From Gaeumannomyces sp. JS-464 (lineage: Eukaryota; Ascomycota; Sordariomycetes; Magnaporthales; Magnaporthaceae): DNA of 64,000 nucleotides. Shown here piece by piece: positions 11,232 to 22,190 of this stretch. How positions within the stretch are numbered: the first letter of the stretch is position 1; each line of letters starts with the position of its first letter. Below the pieces are notes generated by a model. It saw only the letters and a program-made list of their open reading frames with translations. It had not been told where the DNA came from and searched no databases. The position numbers and the translations under genes were made by a program. The stretch lies in assembly GCA_002197995.1 (NCBI GenBank), contig NGZR01000005.1:3534001-3598000 (forward strand), given 5' to 3'.

Positions 11232-12180
11232 GAAGGGCGGCCCTGCCCAATTCCCGGGAAACTGATGTGGTGGGATATGTAAGGGCAGGTACCGCAAAGA
11301 CAGGAAGTCGATGACTACCTAGTATATATGGTCGCACGAGTGTGATTGTGGATGATGGGGTTACTCTGGATACGCAGGCACTGTTGGTGCGGTGGACGTT
11401 TGATGCATACAAGCCAAAATGGCGGTTGGCATGAATGGGCGGATGGATGGACGGACAGATGGGCTGTGTCCCGTGGTTGCGATGTGGTCAGCGGGATGTG
11501 CCCAGTCTGGTAACGCGACGGGTGGCGTGCCGCTCGCAGCTGCGCCCATCAAGTCTCACTGCTGGACTCCAGGCGCCCCTTCCACCCAGCACACGAGCAG
11601 AGGGGCCAGCCACGAGCGAGGCACATGGGAAAGCAAATCAAGGCAGGCCCGCGGCAGTCGGCACGCAGCGTTGACCCTTGCAGGCTGTTTTTGGCTGGCC
11701 CCATGTCAGCCCGGCAGCCCCAGAGCTTCCTGCACCTGTGCTCGCATCAATGTGCACACCGCGCGCGGAGAGCAAGCCGGACGAAAGCACAACTCTCAGC
11801 CCCCCCATCGGCCCGCCTTCCGTCAATCTATGAAGGCGGTGCTCCATGGCTTTTACGAGCTTGCCAAGTCGTGTCCAGAATTCGCTGGCGGTCCAGACTT
11901 GATTCCGGCCAGGAAGAGCGGGGCCCAAAACGTCACAGTGGGGAACCGCCGAGATAGTACCTGCATCTGTGCCACTTTCTCCTCACTCGACACGACATGA
12001 GATGTGACGATCCAACATCGCCAACCCCTCTTTTTCGTACCACATCAAGGCTTTACCAACAAGCCGTGAAAATGTTTCGATTTTATGTATGTATAGCTAT
12101 GACTCCCGCTGTGAACACACGATTATGAGACAGATCCTATATTACAAGGGTGACACTCGCTGCCTCTAGCCCAAGCTCAG
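11232..12180. other. Gene-free stretch between IPK1 and the phospholipase C gene
   Basis: About 950 bp holding the IPK1 5' flank and the PLC 3' flank. A short imperfect GGAT/GGAC microsatellite sits near 11440-11460. The ORFs on both strands overlap one another and have no recognisable domain. Confidence 0.4.
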
Positions 12181-14129
12181 CTATGCGAGTTCGTGGACCA
12201 CCGCCTCTCCCACTCCAAGCTCTGCTGGAGCAGGCGGCGCGGGCGCGACACCCTCGATTATATCCGTCTTGATCAGCAAAATGCCCTTGCTCGGCAGGCC
12301 ATCCTTGTCCATCAGCCTGACGAAGCGATACCCAGGCTTCAGCCTGTCGAGGCGGATGCACGCCCACGCAGCCATGACGTCGGGCCCAACGACGTCGTTC
12401 ATGACGACGAGCGTCAGGAAGGTCAGCTCCGGGAGCACACCCTCGATGTTCCGGAACTCGATCACCTCGGCCTCGAAGTCGGGGCTCGTGCCCTTCTTCC
12501 TCTCCGTCTGGCCTCGGTACTCGACCTCGGGCCTGGCCTGCCCGCCTTCCTGCTGCTTCACCCCGCCGAACGCGTGCGGCTCCGTATGCAGCTCCACCTT
12601 AACGTATGGTATAAAGTTTACCGGTTTGTCGTGCTTGCTTAGCAGCGGAATGTTCTGCGCCGCCAGGATGGTGACGGCCACGCGTTCGAGCGTCTTGTGC
12701 GGCAGCTGCGACTCCTCGTGGACCGGGGCCCACTCCTTGACACCCCGGTACCCGTCGGGCTTGAGCACGTAGCCGTCCGAGCCGGCGAACATGCCCTCGT
12801 TTATCATCATGCCCGCATCCCAGGACTGCCAATTGAGGGCCACGATCTGCGCGCCGATGCGCCAGAAGATGACCGGGTTGAAGTTGGACGAGTCGACCCG
12901 CATGCCGCCAGGGTAAAGGCGCATCAGGTAGTTCTTGTTGTGCTGGAAAAACTCGACCGGCTGCTTCTGCTGGACTTCGGCAGCCCCCTGCTCCGACAGA
13001 GAAAAGATATGGTTCGGCATCGTGGCCTCGGGCTGGGAAAGCGATTTGAAGGTGACGCCCCGCGTGTGAATACCGAGCCGGCTAAGGCGCGGGATGATCT
13101 TGGGGGCCTTGACCTTTCGAGCCTTCTTTTCCTTGCCGTCTTCCACCATCTCGAACACGCTCTCGTCGTCTTGGGCGGGACCTTGCTCAGGCGCGTACTT
13201 AACTTTGACCAAGATTTTCCTGCGCAACGCGTCAGGCGACGGCAGCGACGTCGGCTGGCTCTCGGGGATGGGCAGCAAGAGCTCGCCCCAAGCCTCCTCC
13301 ATTATGTCGACCATGACTCCTTGCTGCACCGGGGAGCAGTGGACCTCGAGGCTGACGATGAGGGGCAGGTCCGTAGTCGCAAACGCGTACTCCTTGACGA
13401 CGTGGCAGACACTGCGGAAGAGACCTCCTTGGTCAGGGTGAAGCCGTGGAGAACCCGAGGCTCGTATTTGATCACGTCGGCAAGCCGGTCTTCAACGGTC
13501 CTTCCATCGGGGTCTACGCCGCCGTTCTTGTCAAACTTCTCCACCGCCCACTTGCCGATCTTGACGATCATGCGGTCCCTCCTGCCCAGCTTCTGCGGGC
13601 CCTCTTCCAGGGGATCCTCGCCGTCCTTGCGATATTTTGGATCGGTGCTGGGCGTGTAGAGCATCTCGCCGTCCCACACGTCGATCTCGATGCATCGGCA
13701 CCCCCTCAGCAACACGTCCTTGTACGCATCGGTGCTGGAGTTGCTGGAGAGCTGGTTGCCGGTGAGGTACGTGTTGTGGCTGGAGCTGATGAAGTAGTTG
13801 CTGAGCGGCCACGAGAGGTCCTGGTGTGAGGCCATATCCATAGCGTGTCCCAGCGGGGAGATCATGTACTGCAGGAACTCGCTGAACTCGAGCTCATCCT
13901 TCTCGGCGAGGTAGCCGGCCGGGCCGTTGGCGTCCTCGAGCTGGACATGCTGCATGAAGACGGCGATTTGATCCCGGGTCCATGTGTTGTTGGGGCCGCT
14001 ATACCGGGCAAAAACTTTGGAATAATGGCCCAGAAGCGACTCATCCAACCGGTCCTGGATGCCTTTGCGCTCTGCGCTTGGGTGGCCTCCGCCGGCCTTG
14101 TACTGTTGGATGGGGAACTCGAGCGACAT
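12181..14129 (-). CDS. Phosphoinositide-specific phospholipase C, delta-like (one frame break)
   Basis: It hydrolyses PIP2 to diacylglycerol and InsP3. Order of domains: an EF-hand-like region (WTRDQIAVFMQHVQLED), the X domain with the catalytic His loop (NYFISSSHNTYLTGNQL) and CIEIDVWDG, a charged linker, the Y domain (LSRLGIHTRGVTFKS, PNHIFSLSE, NYLMRLYPGGMRVDSSNF, IVALNWQSWDAGMM), then a C2-like C-terminus (RLDRLKPGYRFVRLMD). There is no PH domain at the start, as in many fungal PLCs. The start MSLEFPIQQYKAG at 14129 was chosen over upstream Met codons that lack conservation. A single frame break near 13420, one base short, lies inside the X domain just after FTLTKEVS; the second frame is open to the stop at 12181. 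No intron is needed. Confidence 0.9.
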
Positions 14130-16490
14130 GATGGCGCGACGTCTACCTGCTGTGCGCGTGTGGTCTGAAACACGACACGCTGTGACCAGCAACATGTCAC
14201 GAACATATACTACCTTACTTGGTATTGCCTACCGTTGCTGCATGTGATAGCCGTCTGCAAACACCAGCTGAGGACGGTGTCTGGCCCTGAACGCCCTCGC
14301 GCACCTCGGCCTCGCCCGGGGCCCTGAAGGGTGACGCGTCAGCCATCCCAGCCCCAGAGACCCATGTCGCCCCTTGGCAACGGCTGGGCGGGAATCTACA
14401 CGATAACGAAGCCTTTACATCGGCCGAGAGTTCAAACCCCCAAAACGCTGGTGTGTTTTGCGTTGTCGGTCACCTCACTGTTGCTCGCAAACCAGTGGAG
14501 CGCCAAGCCGTTGCAAGCAGACATATGCCTGGACAGCGCAGAGGACATGACTCGTGTCGTGCTGCTGGGTTAGGGCACACCACACAGGTCGATCTGATCG
14601 GGCGCTCCGTCTCAATGCCCAATGGGTTCAATCTTGACCCAATGCCGGGTTTCTCCCAGACATCGGATAGGCTGGCTGTGCTGCAGTTGGGATGGCAGCA
14701 GAGCCCAGTCCTCGGCAGCGGGAAGGCGTGCACGGCTCGTTCGTGGCACGCGTTTGCGGGTGAGGCGGACATGCCCTCGATTAGGGACAAAGGTATACGT
14801 TGGCACATATACACCTCCTCGAGACGGTGGCTGGTTGGTGTTTCTTTTCTTTGGCTTTGTTACTCAGGCCGGCGGACGAGCTGTGCAACAACGGCTCTGG
14901 GCCGTGCAAAATAAATAGTCCTGGGTTCGGGCTCGCACGATGGCGGTGTGGAAGCCACTTGGACTGCATCAACACGGCTGCAGGCAGAAAGGCGGTCAGT
15001 CGGATCTCCCTTGACGCCATTCGCTGGGCTGGGAGACTCCATGCGCAAGGAGAGCCAAGAATAGGCCTGGTATGTTTTGGCCTTCCCTTTTCAGGGCAGC
15101 GAGAGGCGACGAGAGAAGGGATACGCTGCTTCGACCTCCGTCGGCCTGCAGATTTGCCCACAGTGTCCCACTTCGATATCATCGTCCCCACGTTTGGTTT
15201 GGCCAGTCGGCGCTGGGCACGCGACCCCGGCAGGAGGGGAGCGAGCATCGAGGGCTTTCCCTGAGCCCAGTCGACTAAGCGGGCGGGGAATCCGACTAAC
15301 AGAAATTGGATCAATGCGGTGTTTGTGGTCTTCGCCATGCTTGGGGGCACGGTATTTGACTCAACCGAGACCCGCCATGTCAACGAAACCGGGCAGCCAA
15401 CCAGGAGCCGGTTTGAAGCGCGCAAGACGAGCAAAAAAGAAGGCGGACGAAAGGAGATATCGTCTAGTTTCCAGCGCCTAGCCGTGGCCGGAGACGCTCA
15501 CGCTTCTCTAGCCGGCGGGCTGCACCTGCGTGGCGTGCGTCTACGTTGTCCATCCGTACCATGGACTGCCGGACCTATACGATGCAGGCACTTAATGGGC
15601 AAACCCGGGAGGGATAGGGCACCAAGGAAGTGCGCGGCAGAAAGCTGGCAGAAGGTTGGGCTGACCGCCTCGGGCTGCTAGTCTACCAGCTTCCATGCGC
15701 ATCCAAGTGAGGCACTTTAGCACAGCGTAGAGAGGGGAGATAGAGAGGGGAGATGGAGGGGAGAGGAGGGGAAGCGGCCGCACCATCGACCGTTCCAACT
15801 GGTGCAAACGGCTATACATAAGTCGGCAGCCCAGACGCGGGCGGCCTGCACATCTCGTGCCACCATTCCCCAGGAAAAAGGCGCGGGCGACCTGTGGCAT
15901 GTTTTTGGGGTCAGATCAGGTTCCTTTTGATCCATTGACCTTAATTAGATGCCCAGATCCTTCCGCGCCTGTCTTGCAATCCCCACGCGTGAAGGGAATT
16001 CGACGCCTGCCAGCGCATGAGTGGCTGTCTCTGCTTATGTAACCTCGGAAAAGACCGCCGCCGCTGTCCAAGCCACACGCCTGGTCCGTCCGAGGGCCAC
16101 CCGCGCCCAAAATTTTTCCCCAAGCCGCCTCCACTAGCGTCATCCCACACACTTATCCGGCACGCAGCAAGCTTCCCAGTCCTGCGATCCGTCGCTCCCT
16201 CAAACCAGCCTTCATCCTTTGTGCCGATTTTGTTTGATCCCAGGCCGACCCTTTCTTCCCGCTCTCTTTCACCACACTGTTGGCGTCGAGCCTCGAGCAC
16301 ACCCTCGGCGACCACCCGACCGGCCCTCGCAATTCCATCTCCGAAAATTCGCTTCTGCGCGCACCCCCTTTTCCCCCTGCGCGCGCGCCGTTCCCACCAG
16401 ACACGCCCACGCGGGCTCCAGCCCACGAGCTTCTCCCGAGCGAGGCGACCACGACTGCACCGCGCCATGCTCGCGTAACAGCCACTCAAC
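14130..16490. other. 2.4-kb gene-poor region ending in the MDM34 leader
   Basis: No convincing gene. Scattered ORFs of up to about 190 codons overlap on opposite strands and lack domains. The last 400-500 bp before MDM34 are pyrimidine-rich (TTCCCGCTCTC-like runs), as in many filamentous-fungal promoters and leaders. No tRNA or repeat was recognised. Confidence 0.4.
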
Positions 16491-18685
16491 ATGGCCTTCA
16501 ACTTCAACTGGTCGCCGCTGGCGGCCGACGCGAGCTTCTACCAGCGCGCGCGCGACCTGCTCACGACCGCCCTGAACAAGTCCCCGAAGCCTCCGATAAT
16601 AGTCGACGACATCCTTGTGACCGAGTTCAACCTTGGCTCCGTGCCGCCAGAGCTGGAGATTCTCGAGATCGGCGACCTGGCCGAGGATAGGTTCCGGGGC
16701 ATCTTCAAGATGTGCTACTCGGGCGACGCGTTCTTGACGCTCAAGACAAGAGTTCAGGTGGGTTTACTTTTTTTTCGGCGCCCTGCTTCCTGCTCACGTT
16801 CGCGATGCGGCACCACCGACAACCCCCGGCATATCCCCGCCATCAACACCCCGGCCTGCAACTCGGCCGGAGCGCATTCGCACCACACGCTCGTTTGCTT
16901 CAGCTATCCCCTCTCCATTGGCCTGCATGGCCCGCGTGGCACACGATGCTCGCCGCAACACCCTGCAAGCGCTGCCCGCATCCTCGGTCCTAATCGCATC
17001 CTCCCTGCGAAGCCAGGGGAACTTGCTTGGCGAGGGGGTCAAGAGAACCCCCTCGACGCGCTCCTCCAACCTCCCTCAGCATCACTCGCTTGGTCCTGAT
17101 TTCATTGCAATGGAGCCAATCCCCACGAAAGTCGCGTCGCCCCCTCTTTCCGGGTCTTGTTTGTTGCTGCCGCATTGTCTTCGGAAATTAGTGGACAGGG
17201 ATCCGCGTTTCTCGAGCCAAGAACACTGCCGACGTGCAGCTTATTGCATCATATCAGAGACTAATATAGACATCACAGGCAAACCCCCTGAACACCTCCC
17301 TGCACTCCAAGCCGAGCTTCACTTCGCCAACACCCCTAGCAGCCGCCTCGGGCTTGACGATCCCTCTCCAGATTACGTTATCAGAGATCAAGCTCTCTGC
17401 GTTCATCATCGTCGTCTTCTCCAAGCAGAAGGGCCTGACCCTGGTCTTCCGCAATGACCCACTCGAGTCCCTCAAGGTGTCGTCGACCTTCGACTCGATA
17501 CAGTTCGTGCGGGACTATTTGCAAAGGACCATTGAGGGGAAGCTGAGGAACCTGATGATGGATGAGCTACCTGCCATCATCCACAAGCTCTCCCTGCAGC
17601 TATGGTGCCCAGACCAGCTCCCCAAGGACGACGAGGAGAAGCTGGACGAGACGGACGAGACTACCGTCAACCCATTTGCCAGCCCTCCCGTCGACGCCGT
17701 TGATGCGAATGGGAACCCCGTGGATCCTAGCGAAATCTCCAACATTGCCGTCAACGGCGGCGCTGACCTGCAGTCACTCTTCTCGCAGCGCAGCCTTTCC
17801 CACTTGTCGTCCCTCATAAACTCGCACCTCACCTCATCGCTCTCCACGCCCCCAGCCCCCGAAGTCATTTTCCGAGCCAAGGCCGGCCCGGTAGACAAGG
17901 TCGAGGGCTGCAGCTCGCCGGCCCCGCTGGCGCCCAGTCTAGTGAAGTCACATTCGTTCCACGGATCCTCGACGGTCTATACCTTCTCGGATACGAGCAG
18001 TCAGTCCAATGGGCAGCTTCCGTCACGCCCGTCATTGGTCAGCATGAACTCTGCGACCACTGGTCTCGGTCTCGGCTCAAGTCGGCACGCCAAGCCGTAC
18101 GCCAACCGGAAGAAGAAGACCAGGGTCGTCAACCTCAGACGCAAGACTGAATCAGAAACCAGCAGTGAAATGGGAGAGACCGACGACGACGCGTCCTCGG
18201 TCCAGCCTCCCTCGTCAGACTACCCCACGTCGGCTTCTATTCCTGAGGAGCCGGAAGAGGAGTCCGTCCCTGACCCGTCAAGCTGGAGCAGAATCCGTTA
18301 CGGAGCTGGCGAAGATCGGTCTCAGCTCCATCAGCGTATTGCCTTGGATCGCGATGTGTTCACCCCAGTGCCCGGAACGGCCAGGGTAGAAACGACGGAT
18401 CCCCCGATGGCTCAGCCGGAGCCCACCAAGGAGAACACCATTCCAGCTGGCAGCTCAGAGGCCAAAGAGAAGAAGAGCACCAAGAATGCCAGCGAACCTC
18501 TCCGACCACGCACAAACTCAGAGGCCCCTTCTGTGATATTAGAACAGGCTTGGATCATGAAGATGGCTGGCGAGATCGCCAAACGCGTCTACGACGAGAA
18601 GCAGCGGAACCCGAACTTCTGGGACGACCGGGAGGACTTGCCACCCCCGGCATACGAAGCTCAACCCAGGTCAACGAGCTCGTGA
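16491..18685 (+). CDS. mdm34: Mdm34, ERMES complex subunit
   Basis: Mdm34 is the outer-mitochondrial-membrane SMP-domain subunit of ERMES, the ER-mitochondria tether that transfers phospholipids. The N-terminal SMP domain (about residues 1-195) is nearly textbook: [83 protein letters not shown]. The C-terminal 350 residues are Ser/Pro-rich and charged with a basic patch ([14 protein letters not shown]), as in other Pezizomycotina Mdm34. Two exons (16491-16757, 17279-18685) join in frame and give 557 residues with no break. The 521-bp intron is long for this genome; its 3' end has CTAAT followed by CACAG. Confidence 0.95.
16758..17278 (+). other. Unusually long intron in MDM34
   Basis: 521 bp, donor GTGGGT, branch-like GACTAAT, acceptor CACAG. 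Other introns here are 50-200 bp. No second gene was recognised inside it. Confidence 0.8.
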
Positions 18686-19815
18686 TCAGTGCCCCGCACT
18701 GCACCAAACACTATCGAAACTCTCACTCTTTCATCCAACATTTCCTATGTGCCTCTCATCTACTTTCCATATAAAGCCCTTCTGGGGAAAGGGCATAGGG
18801 TGGCGTCCGGTCTGTCTTTGGAAGCATGGCGGGACCACTTACGATCCTGCTATGCTCAACATTACTATATAATTCGGTAATGTGTTGTTTTTTACAGCGC
18901 AAAACTACACTAACGGCGTTTTAACGAGGAACTATACAATGGGATAGATGGTGGGTGGCTCATGAAAAAAATCACGGTGGTCTTTTTTTTTTAGTGGTCG
19001 TTTGGCCGACAGGGGAGGAGGACGAAGCCTCGCCCGCCCTCGATGGGCGAGACAACGGACCACGTTCGGTCACACACACAGCAGTATAACCAGGTCACCC
19101 ACCTGTGCAGACTCTCATGTATCGTTTTCTTGTTTATTTTCCTTTGTCAACTCTGGCGAGAGGCCCTCGATGGGCGTTTTTCAAGGTGTGCACAACGTAC
19201 GAACAAAACGTACATCTCTGGCGCGGCGCATGGCCAGCCAAGTTGAGGTTGCCGGGCTGGCGAGTACTAGCCAGCATACTCAGTTGGATATTCCGATAGA
19301 TTCGTGAATCGACTATCCCACTCTCACCCATAAATTCTGCTCCATTCCAGGCAAAGCACGAGTGAGGTTTTGAGACACGTGCACGTAATGTGAGGTGTGG
19401 ACGGACCCTGTTGGTGATGGGCCTACCGCGGACCCGGTACAATACATGAACTCATGTCGCTCACTGTAAGTGTGGGTTTTCAAAATATTGGGAATATGTA
19501 TACACGAGTGATAAATTAGGATGTGTCAAATTCGCAGCGAAGCCATCTCGCTATATCATGTCCTTTGTACAAGGTCTTGGGGGCACCGTCTAGAGCCGCA
19601 ATCACTGTGTTCCCATGCTGTTCTCCCAAACGCCGCGTCGAACCATGATTGATCAAAAGAAAGAAGGCCAGAACGGATCAAGACGTCCCGATCTTTCAAA
19701 GGATGCTTACGATAAACAAGCTCAAATGAAAAGAGCCAAACTTCAAAAGTTAAAATCACGCGCCTCATCATTACGAACAAGATAGATCACAACAAAGTTT
19801 AGGGTCTTCCACCCC
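18686..19815. other. Convergent 3' region between MDM34 and the ENT transporter
   Basis: 1.1 kb, AT-richer than the coding DNA, with a short T-run near 18985. ORFs of up to 102 codons lack domains. Probably the 3' UTRs of the two convergent genes. Confidence 0.45.
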
Positions 19816-21252
19816 TCAGATGCCCGAGACGGTAAAGCTCAGCACGCTCCCGGCAGCGAGGCCGGCGACGAGGCAGAGGCCCATGAAGCCGCCGGCGGCC
19901 TCGCGCTCGGGCTCATCGACCCAGTCGGCAGCGGCCATCATGGAGCTGCTGCCGAGCCAACCGTTGGTGAGGCCAAAGGGCAGCTGGACGAGCAGCAGAT
20001 AGAAGAGGTCGCTGCTGACCACGGCGCCGCGGCCGCCGACGTTGCAGAGCATGTAGAGGGGCAGGAAGCAGACGCGCGCGGCGGCGAGGCCGAAGAGGGC
20101 CGAGGGCCGGCGGCGGAGCGCGGCAAAGATCGGGTGCGCCGTCGATATGCGGCCGGCGAGGTCGCCGAGGTTCCAGAAGAAGAAGGCGAGCGGGATGAAG
20201 GCGCCCGGCTGGAAGAGAGGCGGCAGCGGCTCTCCTCCTCCCTTTCCGGCCCCGTCGGGGCTGCTCCGGACTGACACGATCTTGGACGTGAAGACGGGGA
20301 AGAACATGGTGACTGCGAAGCAGAGGAAGACGGCGCCGGCGGGGAAGTGCAGCTTGCGGAAGAGATCAACGGGCCCCACGACGCGGCGGGCGGCGCGCTC
20401 AGCCTCCTCGACCGAGGCGTGGGACGCGGCCATGCGGTCCGACATGCGGCTCTCAACGATGCGGTTATGGCGACGGATCAGCAGGAGGAAGGCGGCCAGG
20501 GCGGCGGAGGAGACGACAACGGCGGTGAGGAAGTAGTAGAAGGCGGCGGCCCCGGCGTTCGCCTGGCCCTGCTGCCGCGACTGGGCGTCGGGGCCGGCGG
20601 CAGCGTCCTCGGAGAAGGCGAGGTACGAGACCATCTGGGCGACGGACGGCAGGACGCCGGCCACGGCCTGGCCCGTCATGATGGCCTGCATGTACTCGGG
20701 GCGGCCGAAGCCGGCGGCGAAGGCGAAGGCGCCGTTCTGCATCAGGCCCGTGGCCCAGGCGGTCAGGCCGACCATGGCGAGGAGGAAGCCAGCGTAGAGC
20801 CTGGGCGAGACGCCGAGGAAGAGGGTGGTGGACGCGGTCAGGAGCGAGAAGAGGCCGACGTTCATGACGAGGGCGGTGGTGATGCGGAAGGGGTACGAGG
20901 CGGAGCCCTGGATGTTCGCGAGCAGCAGCATGGCGCTCAGGTTGGTGACGGTTGACGTGGAGAGGATGGCAGACTGGAAGTTCCCGGCCAGCCAGGCGTC
21001 GTCGCGGAACCGCGCGCCGAAGTAAGGGGCTGCGGCGAGGAACATGTTCCAGGCCCACAGCATGGCGACGCCAAGCATGGCGAAGATGGAGTACTCGACC
21101 CACGAGAAGGGTATGTCGTGGCCGTCGTGCTCGTCGTGGTCGCGCCCTAGCAGTGAGGTGCTCCCCTCGCCGTCGTCCGGGAGCGGCTCGTACGCCTGGT
21201 CGTCCCGCGACGGCGGCTTGCCGCGTGAGAAGAGTCTACGGAGGCGATCCAT
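19816..21252 (-). CDS. Equilibrative nucleoside transporter (ENT/SLC29, Fun26-like)
   Basis: An intact 478-residue multi-pass membrane protein. The N-terminal cytoplasmic segment (about 50 residues, acidic) is followed by about 11 hydrophobic segments in the ENT layout, the first starting near SWVEYSIFAMLGVAMLWAWN. A large basic loop after the sixth segment (about RRHNRIVESRMSDR to VGPVDLFRKL) is typical of the family, as is the conserved tail region ending in FLGLCLVAGLAAG-like sequence. ENT proteins carry nucleosides across the plasma or vacuolar membrane; yeast Fun26 is vacuolar. The start at 21252 (MDRLRRLFSRGK) was preferred over the upstream 77-codon extension, which has no membrane character. 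No introns or frame breaks. The transported substrate cannot be read from the sequence. Confidence 0.85.
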   Translation of the reverse strand: MDRLRRLFSRGKPPSRDDQAYEPLPDDGEGSTSLLGRDHDEHDGHDIPFSWVEYSIFAMLGVAMLWAWNMFLAAAPYFGARFRDDAWLAGNFQSAILSTSTVTNLSAMLLLANIQGSASYPFRITTALVMNVGLFSLLTASTTLFLGVSPRLYAGFLLAMVGLTAWATGLMQNGAFAFAAGFGRPEYMQAIMTGQAVAGVLPSVAQMVSYLAFSEDAAAGPDAQSRQQGQANAGAAAFYYFLTAVVVSSAALAAFLLLIRRHNRIVESRMSDRMAASHASVEEAERAARRVVGPVDLFRKLHFPAGAVFLCFAVTMFFPVFTSKIVSVRSSPDGAGKGGGEPLPPLFQPGAFIPLAFFFWNLGDLAGRISTAHPIFAALRRRPSALFGLAAARVCFLPLYMLCNVGGRGAVVSSDLFYLLLVQLPFGLTNGWLGSSSMMAAADWVDEPEREAAGGFMGLCLVAGLAAGSVLSFTVSGI

Positions 21253-22190
21253 TGTGCCGTCGATTTTGGCGTCACCGTGGTTGATCGCTGTCGTTGCCGA
21301 TAGCGCGATGGCCGCAGGCGATGATGTTTGCCACCTACTTGCTACCTCGGACACATTGGGCGGGCTGCTGATAGCGGAGTAAAAACAATCGGGTCGCTTC
21401 GATTCGAGGCAGATGGGAATGTGAAGTCGACGGTCAACACTGAAGTTGGCGGAGAAGAGGGCTGGTCGTTGCGGCTTGTTCACGATGGCGGCCCGCGCGT
21501 GCCCGCTGCTGTGTCATCATCTCAGCCTAAAGGGGAATAGCCAGGCCCAGTGGGTCGGCGGCGGACTTCCCCGCATCAATTGTCATTTGCCAGCGGCTTT
21601 GAATGCCCCACTGTGGTAGACAGTAAAGTGGGGGCCCAGGTCTCCGCGCAGGCTTTGTTTGATCCTATTACCAGGGGTTCAAACAGTCATTCGGTGACAC
21701 CTTCGTCCGAGTCGGCATGACCCTAGCTGGCAGCGCATCACCAAACGACAGTCTCCAAGGGTGCGTAGAGCCGTCATCTGAACATCACAAGAGTCTGAAC
21801 TTCTTCAGCCCAGGCCCAAGCCGAAACCATACGCCGTCCTCCTCCTGAAGCCTCACATAAGTTAGAAACACCAAAGAGACAAGCATGTCCCCTCCTCAAC
21901 AATAACAGGTCCGTGGCTCCACGGTCTGCGGCCCAATATGCGACCAACCAATAGTGCCACACGTGATAGTTCGTCTATGCGATGCAAGTATGTTGTGCAT
22001 CATTTGTTTAAAAAAGAAAAAGAGAGAAGTCTTGTTCAAAAAGCGAGACGAGCTCGATTAGAATAAGTGAGACTACGTACAGGTGAAATAAAAACATAAG
22101 AAACATAAACCTCATAAACAGGCTACATGCTGCGCTCCCCGTCACCCATCCGAGCGGGCGATACTTTCCTTTCCCCCCTCACCCATGCCG
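21253..22190. other. Gene-free stretch between ENT and the catalase gene
   Basis: About 940 bp with the ENT 5' flank and the catalase 3' flank. The 21990-22130 part is A-rich. No conserved ORF or RNA gene seen. Confidence 0.4.
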
